In this document: positions 52,823 to 61,818 of the stretch, in pieces
How positions within the stretch are numbered: the first letter of the stretch is position 1
Layout of the letters: each line of letters opens with the position of its first letter
NCBI GenBank assembly: GCA_004557035.1
Contig: SFFB01000002.1
Span: 1-64,000, forward strand
Origin: Bacteroidales bacterium
GTDB lineage: Bacteria > Bacteroidota > Bacteroidia > Bacteroidales > Bacteroidaceae
Direction of reading: 5' to 3'
Length of the DNA: 64,000 nucleotides
Notes under the pieces: model-generated
Databases searched by the model: none
Told to the model about the DNA's origin: nothing
The model's input: only the letters and a program-made list of their open reading frames with translations
Program-made: the position numbers and the translations under genes

Positions 52823-54277
52823 ATGAACTACAAGATTATCCTCAAAGTGCTCGGCGAGTTGCTTTTTCTTGAAGCACTCCTCTTCGCTTCTTGCATAGGC
52901 ATTGCCCTGTTCAAGAACGAGACGGCCCTGCACACCTTCATCGTCCCCACCATTGTGGCGATATTACTGGGCATAGCCCTGAAATGGCTGGGCCGCAACG
53001 GACGGAGCGGAATAAGCCGTCGCGACGGTTACCTCTGTGTGACGCTCTCCTGGCTCACGTTCTCGGCCATCGGTGCCCTACCTTTTATGGTGGGCGGATA
53101 TACCGGCGATTTTTCTGTGGCATTTTTTGAAAGTATGTCGGGCTTCACTACGACGGGTGCCACGGCCCTGAGCGACATTGACTCCCTCCCCCACTCCATT
53201 TTGTTTTGGCGCAGCCTGATGCACTGGTTCGGCGGACTGGGCATCGTGTTCTTCACCATTGCCATCTTGCCTAAATTGGGTTCGGGTGGCTTTAAGCTTT
53301 TCTCGGCAGAGGCTTCGGGACTCAAACTCGACAAACTCCATCCACGCATCACCACAACCACACGATGGCTCTGGGCAGTCTACCTATTCCTCACCGTCAC
53401 CTGCTGCGCCGCCTATTATTTGGCCGGCATGTCGCTCTGGGACGCCGTCAATCACGCCTTCTCGACAGTGGCCACAGGAGGCTTCTCAACCCATTCCAAC
53501 AGCATGGCTGCCTTCTGCTCGCCAAGCGTCGAAGTGACGGCCACCATCTTTATGTTCCTCTCGGGCATCAACTTCACACTCATCTACTTGTTCTTTATCA
53601 AACGGCGCTTTAAGGCGGTGTTGCACGACAGCGAACTGCGCACATTCTTCACGGTCTATGCCTGTGCGGCGCTTTTCATCGTGGCCAATGTGTGGATACA
53701 CACCGATGACGACGCTCTGACAGCACTGCGGCATGGCGCCTTTTATGCGGCATCATTACAGACCAGCTCGGGCTTCACCACAACCGACATCGTGGCATGG
53801 CCCGGAGCCACTTGGTTTGTGCTGCTGCTGCTCACAGCCATCGGCGGTTGCGCCGGTTCGGCATCAGGCGGCATCAAGTGCGTCCGTGTGCTCACTTGCT
53901 TCAAAGAGTTTAAAACGGAGTTTCGCCGTATGCTCCACCCCAATGCTGTCATACCCCTTCGGCTCAATCAGACTCCCGTGACCGCCCGCGTGAGTCAGGC
54001 CGTTTTTGCCTTCATGATGGGCTTCATCTTCTTGGTGATAGTGGGCACGTTGGGCTTCTCGTTGATAGGCTTCTCCATGCTCGACTCCGTGGCAGCCACC
54101 GTTTCGATGCTGGGCAACGCCGGCGTTGTCTTGGGCCACGACATTGCGCCACTTGGCTCTTGGGCCAACATTTCCGACCCGGGGCTGTGGCTGGCCTCGC
54201 TGCTGATGCTGATGGGCCGCCTTGAGGTGTTCACACTTTTGCTGCCGCTGACCACTGAGTTCTGGCACGACAACTGA
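52823..54277 (+). CDS. trkH: Trk potassium uptake membrane subunit TrkH
   Basis: Start MNYKIILKVLGELLFLEALLF gives a 484-residue protein with about 10-12 helices. Four P-loop-like selectivity regions are visible: SMSGFTTTGATAL, HAFSTVATGGFSTHSNS, ASLQTSSGFTTTDIV, and TVSMLGNAGVVLGH. Partner of TrkA in low-affinity K+ uptake. The earlier in-frame start overlaps trkA and adds unrelated residues. Confidence 0.95.
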   Translation: MNYKIILKVLGELLFLEALLFASCIGIALFKNETALHTFIVPTIVAILLGIALKWLGRNGRSGISRRDGYLCVTLSWLTFSAIGALPFMVGGYTGDFSVAFFESMSGFTTTGATALSDIDSLPHSILFWRSLMHWFGGLGIVFFTIAILPKLGSGGFKLFSAEASGLKLDKLHPRITTTTRWLWAVYLFLTVTCCAAYYLAGMSLWDAVNHAFSTVATGGFSTHSNSMAAFCSPSVEVTATIFMFLSGINFTLIYLFFIKRRFKAVLHDSELRTFFTVYACAALFIVANVWIHTDDDALTALRHGAFYAASLQTSSGFTTTDIVAWPGATWFVLLLLTAIGGCAGSASGGIKCVRVLTCFKEFKTEFRRMLHPNAVIPLRLNQTPVTARVSQAVFAFMMGFIFLVIVGTLGFSLIGFSMLDSVAATVSMLGNAGVVLGHDIAPLGSWANISDPGLWLASLLMLMGRLEVFTLLLPLTTEFWHDN

Positions 54278-54303
54278 TTTCTGCTCTTTTTATTCCCTCG
54301 CCT

Positions 54304-54963
54304 ATGCAAGACATCTTTGATTTCCTTAAAGCCATAGCCGCCAACAACGACCGCAGTTGGTTTGCCACTCATCGTGGGGACTACGAGAATGCTCACGCCA
54401 AGTTTTCGGCCATAGCCGCCGATATGATTGAGCGCATCGGACGGTTTGACCATACGGTTTGTGGGCTCCAGGTCAAAGACACGCTCTATCGCTTCTATCG
54501 CGACACGCGCTTCTCGGCAGACAAATCGCCTTTCAAACGCCACTTCGGCACCTACATCAACCCTAAAGGGAAGAAGTCGCTCCACGGCGGCTATTATCTG
54601 CACATTGAGCCGGGCGCCTGCATGATTGCCGTGGGAGCTTACTGCCTGCCCTCTCAGGTGTTGAAGGCGGTGAGATGGAGCATAGTCGGCGCCGCAGACC
54701 AGTTCCACGCCATTATGACCGAACCACAACTTGCCGCGTTGAAGCCGAAACTTGGCGAAACCTATCTCAAAACTGTGCCGGCCGGCTTCCCGCGCGACTT
54801 CATTTATCCCGAATACCTTCGTCCCAAAGAATATGACCTCTCGGTCAACGTGCCCGACAGTTTCTTTTTCGAAGCAGACTATGCCGAGAGGGCCGCAGAC
54901 ATTTTGTGTCTGATGAAACCCTTCCTTGACTTTGTCAACGATACGGTCGACGACTATATTTAA
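54304..54963 (+). CDS. DUF2461 family protein
   Basis: A 219-residue cytoplasmic protein with the DUF2461 pattern: IFDFLKAIAANNDRSWFATHR, DTLYRFYRDTRFSADKSPFKRHFGTYINPKGKK, GGYYLHIEPGACMIAVGAYCLPSQVLKAVR. Function unknown in this widespread family. It starts 26 bases after trkH. Confidence 0.88.
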   Translation: MQDIFDFLKAIAANNDRSWFATHRGDYENAHAKFSAIAADMIERIGRFDHTVCGLQVKDTLYRFYRDTRFSADKSPFKRHFGTYINPKGKKSLHGGYYLHIEPGACMIAVGAYCLPSQVLKAVRWSIVGAADQFHAIMTEPQLAALKPKLGETYLKTVPAGFPRDFIYPEYLRPKEYDLSVNVPDSFFFEADYAERAADILCLMKPFLDFVNDTVDDYI

Positions 54964-55010
54964 CCCCACTATCTCCTCACACCATCTCCAAAACCACACA
55001 CCTGCAGCCT

Positions 55011-55673
55011 ATGACCAGCAGAATAATCTTAGCCATCCTCCTGACACTCACGCTGAGTGCCTGCAACCGCAAAGACCTGCGTGAAGTGATTAAAGAAGTG
55101 GCCGAAGACCCCGCCGACACCACCGGAATGGCGTCTGAGACTTTCGCCACCAATCCATTTTACACGATAGAAATCAACTGCTTTGCTGATGTCACTTTCA
55201 AGCAGTCCGAGCCTGGTTCGCCGTCTTTTGTCAGAATATTTGCCGACCAGACCGTGTTGTCGCACGTCAAGGTTTCGACGACCGACGACATTCTTACCCT
55301 ATCCACAGACCGCCGCTATAAGATGCCGGAAAAGAGTGTGATTGTGGCCGAAATCCACGCCCCCTTTGTGGGTCAGTTTTTCATCAGTGGCGGCAAGTGT
55401 CTGCGACTGGGCCATATTCGCCTGAGCAGTCCCCTCACGCTTGAACTTGACGGTGTCGGTGCGCTCACGGCCGAGCGGGTCGAAGCTCCCGAGGTGACGG
55501 TCAAGGGAAACGGAACCGGCTCTGTCGACCTGCAAGGTATCAACACCTCACGCCTCACAGTGCAGGCCGACAACCAATGCTACGTCTTCTTGAGCGGCCG
55601 CACCAACACCTTTACCCGAACCGCGGGCAAAAACGCCATAATCTTCTCCGACAGTCTCACCGTCGCCCATTGA
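55011..55673 (+). CDS. DUF2807 lipoprotein (adhesin-like beta-helix)
   Basis: MTSRIILAILLTLTLSAC is a lipoprotein signal (C18). The 220-residue protein has the head GIF-type DUF2807 pattern: YTIEINCFADVTFKQSEPGSPSF, then repeated short beta turns (ISGGKCLRLGHIRLSSPLTLELDGVGALTAERVEAPEVTVKGNGTGSVDLQGI condensed here), as in a right-handed beta-helix. Role unknown; members are envelope-anchored. It lies 47 bases after the DUF2461 gene. Confidence 0.82.
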   Translation: MTSRIILAILLTLTLSACNRKDLREVIKEVAEDPADTTGMASETFATNPFYTIEINCFADVTFKQSEPGSPSFVRIFADQTVLSHVKVSTTDDILTLSTDRRYKMPEKSVIVAEIHAPFVGQFFISGGKCLRLGHIRLSSPLTLELDGVGALTAERVEAPEVTVKGNGTGSVDLQGINTSRLTVQADNQCYVFLSGRTNTFTRTAGKNAIIFSDSLTVAH

Positions 55674-55700
55674 TTTATCATAAACTTAAACCCTTACAAT

Positions 55701-56333
55701 ATGAACAACCTGGAAAAAATCTTTGCAGCCAAACTGCTTGATGTCAAAGCCATCAAACTCCAACCCGAACAGCCCTTCACCTGGGCCAGCGGCTGGAAAT
55801 CACCCTTTTATTGCGACAACCGCAAGACGCTCGCCTTCCCCGGCCTGCGCAGTTTCGTGAAACTCGAACTGAGCCGCCTCGTGGCTGAGCTTTATCCCGA
55901 GGCCGACGCCATTGCCGGCGTAGCCACCGGAGCCATTGCCCAGGGTGCACTCGTGGCCGATGCCCTTTCGTTGCCTTTTGCCTACGTGCGGTCTAAAGCC
56001 AAAGACCACGGTATGGCCAATCTCATCGAAGGTGACCTGCAGCCGGGCATGAAAGTAGTCGTGATTGAAGACCTCATCTCTACCGGTGGCAGCAGCCTCA
56101 AAGCCGTCGAGGCCCTCCGTGCCCACGGCTGCGAAGTCATCGGTATGGTGGCCAGCTACACCTATGGTTTCCCCGTGGCCGAAGAAGCATTCAAAGCCGC
56201 CGGCGTCACACTCACCACGCTCACCAACTATGAAGCCGTGGTCGAGGTGGCTCTCCAGACGGGCTACATCAAGAGCGAGCACGTCGAACTGCTCCACCAG
56301 TGGCGCCAGAACCCTTCCGAGTGGGGTAAATAA
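55701..56333 (+). CDS. pyrE: Orotate phosphoribosyltransferase
   Basis: A 210-residue enzyme with PRPP motif VVVIEDLISTGGSSLKAVEALR, FTWASGWKSPFYCDNRKTLAFP at the N-terminus (orotate binding) and YVRSKAKDHGMAN (catalytic Lys loop). Converts orotate and PRPP to OMP in pyrimidine synthesis. Starts 27 bases after the DUF2807 gene. Confidence 0.97.
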   Translation: MNNLEKIFAAKLLDVKAIKLQPEQPFTWASGWKSPFYCDNRKTLAFPGLRSFVKLELSRLVAELYPEADAIAGVATGAIAQGALVADALSLPFAYVRSKAKDHGMANLIEGDLQPGMKVVVIEDLISTGGSSLKAVEALRAHGCEVIGMVASYTYGFPVAEEAFKAAGVTLTTLTNYEAVVEVALQTGYIKSEHVELLHQWRQNPSEWGK

Positions 56334-56383
56334 GTCCCAAGCATTTCCACAAACACCCATTATATAATATAAAAGCAAACACC

Positions 56384-58027
56384 ATGGCAAACATTCCCGA
56401 ATTCAAATACGCCCCTATGTTTCAGATGGGCAAGGACGACACCGAGTATTATCTGCTTACGAAAGACCACGTCTCGGTCTCTGAGTTTGAAGGCCACCCC
56501 ATGCTTAAGGTGGAGGCCGAAGGTATCACCCGCATGATTAACCAAGCCTTCCGCGACGTCTCGTTTATGCTCCGTCCGGCCCACAACGAGCAGGTGGCCA
56601 AAATTCTCTCAGACCCTGAGGCCAGCGACAATGACAAATATGTGGCACTGACCTTCTTGCGCAATGCCGAAGTGGCAGCCAAGGGCCAACTCCCCATCTG
56701 CCAAGACACCGGCACGGCCATCGTACACGGCGAAAAGGGCCAGCAGGTATGGACCGGCTTTGAAGACGAAGAGGCCATTGCCAAAGGCGTCTACAAGACC
56801 TATACCGAAGAAAACCTGCGCTACTCGCAGAATGCACCTCTCAATATGTACGACGAAGTGAACACGCGCTGCAACCTTCCAGCTCAGATTGACATCGAAG
56901 CCACCGAGGGTATGGAATACCGCTTCCTTTGCGTCACCAAGGGTGGCGGCTCGGCCAACAAGACCTATCTTTATCAGGAGACCAAGGCCATTCTCAATCC
57001 GCAGACCCTCGTGCCCTTCCTCGTCAGCAAGATGAAAACGCTCGGTACGGCTGCTTGTCCGCCTTATCACATAGCCTTCGTCATCGGCGGCACCTCGGCC
57101 GAGAAAAACCTGCTCACCGTCAAGTTAGCCTCGACCCACTACTACGACAACCTGCCCACCACCGGCGACGAGACCGGCCGTGCCTTCCGCGACGTGGAGT
57201 TGGAGAAGGAACTGCTCCACGAGGCTCACAACATCGGTCTCGGTGCGCAGTTTGGTGGCAAATATTTTGCCCACGACGTGCGTGTCATCCGTCTGCCGCG
57301 CCACGGTGCATCCTGTCCCGTAGGACTAGGCGTAAGTTGCTCGGCCGACCGCAACATCAAGTGCAAAATCAACAAAGACGGCATCTGGATTGAGCGTATG
57401 GACGACAACCCCGGCCGTCTCATTCCCGAGTCGCTGCGCCAAGCCGGCGAAGGCGACGCCATCCGCATCGACCTCAACCGTCCCATGGCCGAGATTTGCC
57501 AGACGTTGAGCCAGTATCCCGTGGCCACCCGTGTCAGCCTCAACGGCACCATCATCGTAGCCCGCGACATTGCCCACGCCAAGCTCAAAGAGCGTCTTGA
57601 CCGCGGCGAAGCATTGCCTGATTATTTCAAGAACCACCCCGTGCTCTATGCCGGTCCGGCCAAGACGCCTGCCGGTATGCCTTGCGGCTCTATGGGTCCC
57701 ACCACAGCTGGCCGTATGGACCCCTACGTAGACCTGTTCCAGGCCAACGGCGGCTCGATGGTGATGATTGCCAAGGGTAACCGCAGCGAAGTGGTCACCA
57801 ACGCCTGCAAAGCCCACGGCGGTTTCTATCTCGGCTCTATCGGCGGCCCTGCCGCCATTCTCTCGCAGCAGAGCATCAAGCACATCGAGTGTGTAGAATA
57901 TCCCGAACTCGGTATGGAGGCCATTTGGAAGATTGAAGTGACAGACTTCCCCGCCTTCATTCTCGTGGACGACAAAGGCAACGACTTCTTCAAGCAAATC
58001 AAACCGCGCTGTGCCGGCGGCTGCTAA
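56384..58027 (+). CDS. Fumarate hydratase, class I (Fe-S)
   Basis: The 547-residue protein is a class I (FumA/B-like) fumarase: PICQDTGTAIVHGEKGQQVW, GGGSANKTYLYQETKAIL, LGTAACPPYHIAFVIGGTSAEKNL, RHGASCPVGLGVSCSADRN and the C-terminal GPTTAGRMDPYVDLFQ..KAHGGFYLGSIGG. Cluster cysteines are within the first, third and fourth stretches. Oxygen-sensitive [4Fe-4S] enzyme; interconverts fumarate and malate, fitting the reductive branch used by Prevotella to make succinate. Begins 50 bases after pyrE; ends with a strong terminator. Confidence 0.95.
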   Translation: MANIPEFKYAPMFQMGKDDTEYYLLTKDHVSVSEFEGHPMLKVEAEGITRMINQAFRDVSFMLRPAHNEQVAKILSDPEASDNDKYVALTFLRNAEVAAKGQLPICQDTGTAIVHGEKGQQVWTGFEDEEAIAKGVYKTYTEENLRYSQNAPLNMYDEVNTRCNLPAQIDIEATEGMEYRFLCVTKGGGSANKTYLYQETKAILNPQTLVPFLVSKMKTLGTAACPPYHIAFVIGGTSAEKNLLTVKLASTHYYDNLPTTGDETGRAFRDVELEKELLHEAHNIGLGAQFGGKYFAHDVRVIRLPRHGASCPVGLGVSCSADRNIKCKINKDGIWIERMDDNPGRLIPESLRQAGEGDAIRIDLNRPMAEICQTLSQYPVATRVSLNGTIIVARDIAHAKLKERLDRGEALPDYFKNHPVLYAGPAKTPAGMPCGSMGPTTAGRMDPYVDLFQANGGSMVMIAKGNRSEVVTNACKAHGGFYLGSIGGPAAILSQQSIKHIECVEYPELGMEAIWKIEVTDFPAFILVDDKGNDFFKQIKPRCAGGC

Positions 58028-58066
58028 CGGTAGCGACCGGGGCAAGTGCCACAGCCTATAAAAGAA

Positions 58067-58109
58067 GCCGAGGCGGCGTCGATAAAGACTGCCGCCTCGG
58101 CGTTTTTTT
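58067..58109 (+). terminator. Terminator of the trk-pyrE-fumarase run
   Basis: GCCGAGGCGGC (58067-58077) and GCCGCCTCGGC (58091-58101) form a perfect 11-bp stem followed by GTTTTTTT. Confidence 0.85.
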
Positions 58110-58139
58110 GTTTGTGGCCTCACACCGACTTTCACTGCG

Positions 58140-58256
58140 GCCTAGCAAGGCCTGAAGGACCGACCTTACAGGCCGGGGTTTTAGCAATTCATTAGACCTA
58201 GGCCTAACGACCTAGGCTAATTATGTTACGCCCCTCTGGGGCTTGCAAAGTCGTAT
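58140..58256. repeat. Palindromic repeat R5 (short variant)
   Basis: GACCGACCTTACAGGCCGG and AGACCTAGGCCTAACGACCT followed by TTATGTTACGCC echo blocks of R4 (GCCGACCTTACAGGCCGG, CCTGACGACCTGGGCTGATATGTAACGCC). It appears to be the right half of an R4-type element. Confidence 0.6.
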
Positions 58257-58325
58257 GAAAATGACCACAGCCAATCATAAATTCAATCGCTAATAAGAGC
58301 CCCTCTCCTTCTCCGCTCCTCAGCC

Positions 58326-60770
58326 TCATCTGCGCTTTCCGGCACCGAAGAGGCGGGCGAAAAGGCCGCGGCGGCGTTGGTGATCGTCGTAGCCATAACC
58401 GTAGCCGTAACCATAACCGTAGCCATAGCCATAACCGGTCTTCTTGGAGGCGTCGTTGATGACGATGCAGAGATTGCGGAATTTCTTGTTCTGATACATC
58501 TGTTCGAGCACGGGGAGGAACTCGCGGTCTTGCACGCCCACACGCACGGAGAAGAGGGTGATGTCGGCCACACGGTTGACGATGGCGGCGTCGGCCACGG
58601 CCAGCGTGGGCGTGGTGTCCACCACGATATAGTCATAAGCCATCTTGGCCTGCTCAATCACGTCGTCGAAGCGGTCGGACATGAGCAGTTCGGTGGGGTT
58701 GGGCGGCATTTTGCCCACGGGCAACACGTCGACGTTTTCGCCAATGACGTCCACCAGCACCACGTCTGAGAGCGTCAATCCCTCTTCAGACTCGGCCAGC
58801 AGGGCGGTGAGGCCACGGCTGTTGCCAAGTTGCAGACTGGCCGTGCGGCGACGTATGTCGGTGTCGATGAAAAGCGTGCGTTTGCCGGTCTGACCGAGAA
58901 TGTAGGCCAGGTTCATTGAGATGAAGCTCTTACCCTGCGAGGGCGTGGCCGAAGTGACCACGAAGACCTTGGCACTGTGGCGCATAAAGTTGAGTCCGTA
59001 ACGCAAAAGGCGGAAAGCCTCCATGATGGGTGCGTCGGGCGACTCTGTGCTGATGACGCCGTTGGGTGAATGGCCTTCCCAGTGGGGGATTTCGCCGGCA
59101 ATGGGTATGGTCGTGACATCTTCCACGTCTTTGCGTCCCGTGATGGTGACGTTGAGCATATGGCGCAGCCAGAAGATGGCTGAGGGCACCAGCAGACCGA
59201 GCAGCAGGCTGACGGCCAGAATGATCATACGGCGGGGTTTGACGGGCGTTTTCGGTCCGAGCGGTTCTTCTACCATACGCACGTTGGCTTCGCTGATGGC
59301 CATTTGCAGGGCCACCTCTTCGCGTTTGTTGAGCAGGTAGGTGTAAAGCGACGATTTGAGTTCTTGCTGTCGCTGAATGTCGAGACCCTGTTTTTCCTTT
59401 TCGGGCACGGCGCCCATCTTGCCATAGAGCGATGCCTCTGTGTTTTTGGCGCGTTGCAATTCGAGTTCCACCGAGCTCACATAGCTTGAGAGCGACGAGA
59501 GTATGGCCTGTTTTTGCGAAGCCAATTGGCGGTCGAGCTCACGCACGGCCGGCGCCGACTCGCTGGAGTTTTCGACCAGTCCGCCACGCTCCACGAGCAT
59601 ACGGTTGTATTCAGTGATGAGGGGTGTGAACGAAGCCGACTCGAGAGCCAACACAGGGATGGTCTCGCGTGTGTTGGAGCGGTCGGTGAGGAAACCTACG
59701 AGATAGCGGGCCACCGAGAGTTGGGTTTCGAGTTCGATGGTCTGTTTGCGCGCTGCGGCTGTTTCGGTGATGAAGGTTTGTGCGTTTTGCGAGAAGTCGA
59801 TGAGCTGGTTGCTGCTTTTGAATGCGGCCAACTGCTCTTCCACGCCGCTAAGGTCTTGTCCAATGAGTTCGAGGCGCTCGTCGATGAAACGAGCCGTATT
59901 GTTGGCCACGCGGTTTTTGTTGTCCACCACGTCTTGCTTGTAGGCCGTAAACACCTCGTTGAGCACGTCTTCGGCCCGTCGGGGATCGGTGTCGCTACAG
60001 CCCAAAACGATGAGCGAGCTTTCCTTATCCATTTCGGCCACCGAGATGCGGCTGCTCCAGATGGCGGCTGCCGTCTTGACGGGATAGTGGGTGACGGTGA
60101 TGTCTTTGTCGGCCTTGACCTTGGCCAGTTGTTTTTTGTTGCCGCGAATGGTGAGCCAACCCGAGGGTGTGTTGACGCGCTGTCCGTCTACGACGGTGAG
60201 TGTGGTCTCGGGCTGTTCGCCTTCGGTGACAATCTGGAAGTCGGAGAGCACGTATTTATATCCGCCTCGTCCGTCGGCCTGCACGTTGACCTTGAAAGCC
60301 GAGGGCGTTTTGGCTTTCTCGTCAAATTCCACTTCAAAGGGGCGGCTGAGATAGAGCGTCGTGTTGTGGAGCGACTCTTTCATGGTATAGTCTACATCGA
60401 GCGAGAGACTGTCCACGACGCGGGCCATGAGGCGCTTGGACGAGAGGATGAATATCTCGTTCTTGAGGTTGTCGCCCACACTGATGCCGTTGAGTTCGAG
60501 CAGTGTGTTCATGCCGCCGCGACTCTTTCGCGCACCGCTGTAGCCGCCGCCCGTGCCGCTGGCGTCCTCGATGAGCATCACGGCCTGACGGGAATAGACG
60601 CGGGGCTGGCGGGCATAATAGAGATGTCCGAGCACAAGGGCTATGACTACGGAGATGACAAACCAATACCAATTGGCGCGCAATATGCCGAGACACATGC
60701 GGAAGATAACGCTGAACTGCTTGCTGTCTTTCTCTACTATCTGTGGTGCATTATTTTCCATCTTGTTCAT
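58326..60770 (-). CDS. Polysaccharide co-polymerase/BY-type tyrosine kinase (Wzc-like)
   Basis: The 814-residue protein has a Wzz N-domain with helices at about 30-50 and 510-530, a periplasmic coiled-coil-rich region, and a cytoplasmic BY-kinase domain with Walker A TPSQGKSFISMNLA (about 608), A' TLFIDTDIRRR and B YDYIVVDTTPTLAVADA. The C-terminus carries eight Gly-Tyr dipeptides (58390-58437 region) before a basic end, replacing the usual tyrosine cluster for autophosphorylation. It should regulate exopolysaccharide or capsule chain length, but no other polymer genes are adjacent. The start 60770 (MNKMENN) was chosen over upstream frames lacking features; 60761 is an alternative. A minus-strand TATATTTG (60917-60924) is the likely -7 box. 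Confidence 0.92.
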   Translation of the reverse strand: MNKMENNAPQIVEKDSKQFSVIFRMCLGILRANWYWFVISVVIALVLGHLYYARQPRVYSRQAVMLIEDASGTGGGYSGARKSRGGMNTLLELNGISVGDNLKNEIFILSSKRLMARVVDSLSLDVDYTMKESLHNTTLYLSRPFEVEFDEKAKTPSAFKVNVQADGRGGYKYVLSDFQIVTEGEQPETTLTVVDGQRVNTPSGWLTIRGNKKQLAKVKADKDITVTHYPVKTAAAIWSSRISVAEMDKESSLIVLGCSDTDPRRAEDVLNEVFTAYKQDVVDNKNRVANNTARFIDERLELIGQDLSGVEEQLAAFKSSNQLIDFSQNAQTFITETAAARKQTIELETQLSVARYLVGFLTDRSNTRETIPVLALESASFTPLITEYNRMLVERGGLVENSSESAPAVRELDRQLASQKQAILSSLSSYVSSVELELQRAKNTEASLYGKMGAVPEKEKQGLDIQRQQELKSSLYTYLLNKREEVALQMAISEANVRMVEEPLGPKTPVKPRRMIILAVSLLLGLLVPSAIFWLRHMLNVTITGRKDVEDVTTIPIAGEIPHWEGHSPNGVISTESPDAPIMEAFRLLRYGLNFMRHSAKVFVVTSATPSQGKSFISMNLAYILGQTGKRTLFIDTDIRRRTASLQLGNSRGLTALLAESEEGLTLSDVVLVDVIGENVDVLPVGKMPPNPTELLMSDRFDDVIEQAKMAYDYIVVDTTPTLAVADAAIVNRVADITLFSVRVGVQDREFLPVLEQMYQNKKFRNLCIVINDASKKTGYGYGYGYGYGYGYGYDDHQRRRGLFARLFGAGKRR

Positions 60771-61159
60771 TGTGGGCAAAAAAACAGACAGGGCTTTGAC
60801 GTCTTGTGCGGCCATGCTGTTCGTCCAAGCGATTTTCCGGCCGCGCAAAGAGGGGCTCAGTCTGTGTTGTCGTATTGTTTAGATAAGCTTGATAAGGTCT
60901 TTTTGTTACAATGCTGCAAATATAGTGTTTTTTGATTGATTAACGGCGTTGGCGACTGTATCTTTTTGGACCATATGAGATTGAGGGTGCAGATTGGAGG
61001 GGTGGCAGAAGGACAAGGCAAGCGCACAAACCTGAATGTATGTCTTTGCGACATCTTGGATGGTCAATCTGGTCTGTTCAAAAGACGAGCCGGCGGTGAC
61101 GAAAAAGGCCAAGAATAAGGCTGAAAAAGTTTCAAGCCCATGAAAAACGGTCTCGAAAC

Positions 61160-61353
61160 ATCGAGGAAGGCGTCTGTCGCGCCTCAACCTAAGGACTTTT
61201 TTCACGGGAATAGGGACAGAAATTACGGGGATAAGGGCAGTCGCACCAGTCCTTATCCCCGTAATCAATTGATTTCCGGTTAGTTAAGCCAAACAGACGC
61301 CTTCTTCTCTTCCTCTCACTTCAAAGATAAGCTCCGCGAAGGAATGAAAAAAA
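61160..61353 (-). repeat. Promoter-hairpin cassette, copy E
   Basis: On the minus strand: TTTT (61350-61353), 20 bases, TTATCTTTG (TATCTTTG 61322-61329), a purine-rich stretch (GTGAGAGGAAGAGAAG), then a perfect 15-bp stem (ATTACGGGGATAAGG, 61222-61236 with 61251-61265) and CTGTCCCTATTCCCG beyond. A further 12-bp inverted pair GAAGGCGTCTGT (61166-61177 and 61293-61304) encloses that hairpin. Confidence 0.45.
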
Positions 61354-61530
61354 GACAATAAGGGGCCAATGGCGCCTACTCGCCTGAGGTAAAGTTGTTA
61401 AAAAATGAGATTGGTTTTGGGGCATTGGGAAGTAGAAGGATGGTCTTTCAGGACTTGCTTTGCCGCTCAACAATTACGCCAATAAACTCAATTATGAGCA
61501 CACGACCTCTGAAAGCCGTCGAGAAGACTC
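61354..61530. other. Spacer, no gene seen
   Basis: Low-information sequence between cassette E and the CAATCAC repeat. A 66-codon frame at 61395 has no protein-like features. Confidence 0.4.
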
Positions 61531-61655
61531 CCCTCAGTGTGATTGGGCGTGACTGGAAACGCAGTCTTCGTTCAATCACAGCAATTGCCTCATAATCGGC
61601 CGGTTACAAGCGTGTGACTGTGTGATTGGGAAAAAGGGAGAAAATAGGGTATATA
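61531..61655. repeat. CAATCAC/GTGATTG repeat, copy 2
   Basis: GTGTGATTGGGCGTGACTGG, then TTCAATCACAGCAATTG, then GCGTGTGACTGTGTGATTGG and GAAAAAGGGAGAAAA, in the same order as at 26270-26385. The two copies have drifted but align block by block. Confidence 0.5.
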
Positions 61656-61759
61656 GGAGAGGGAGAAATGTGGCGTTGTGAAGGACATAATGGGCGGCTC
61701 ACTCATCGAAAAAGAGGCTCACTCGGGAAGTCTCTTTCTACTCATTCATAAAAAAACAA

Positions 61760-61793
61760 ATCACCCCGATGCCTTGACGGGCATCGGGGTGAT
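61760..61793 (-). terminator. Terminator of the M60 peptidase gene
   Basis: ATCACCCCGATGCC and its perfect complement form a 14-bp stem with a 6-base loop; on the minus strand TTGTTTTTTTATG follows. It is 25 bases after the stop codon. Confidence 0.85.
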
Positions 61794-61818
61794 GATCTAT
61801 AGCGTTGGTCTATGACGC

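Noticed and set aside
59514..60935. 473-codon open frame antisense to the BY-kinase gene
   Set aside because: It mirrors the GC-rich codon pattern of the kinase, has no recognisable domains, and the kinase frame has unmistakable Walker motifs.
61395..61595. 66-codon frame upstream of the M60 gene
   Set aside because: Runs into the CAATCAC repeat and has no domain, signal or promoter.
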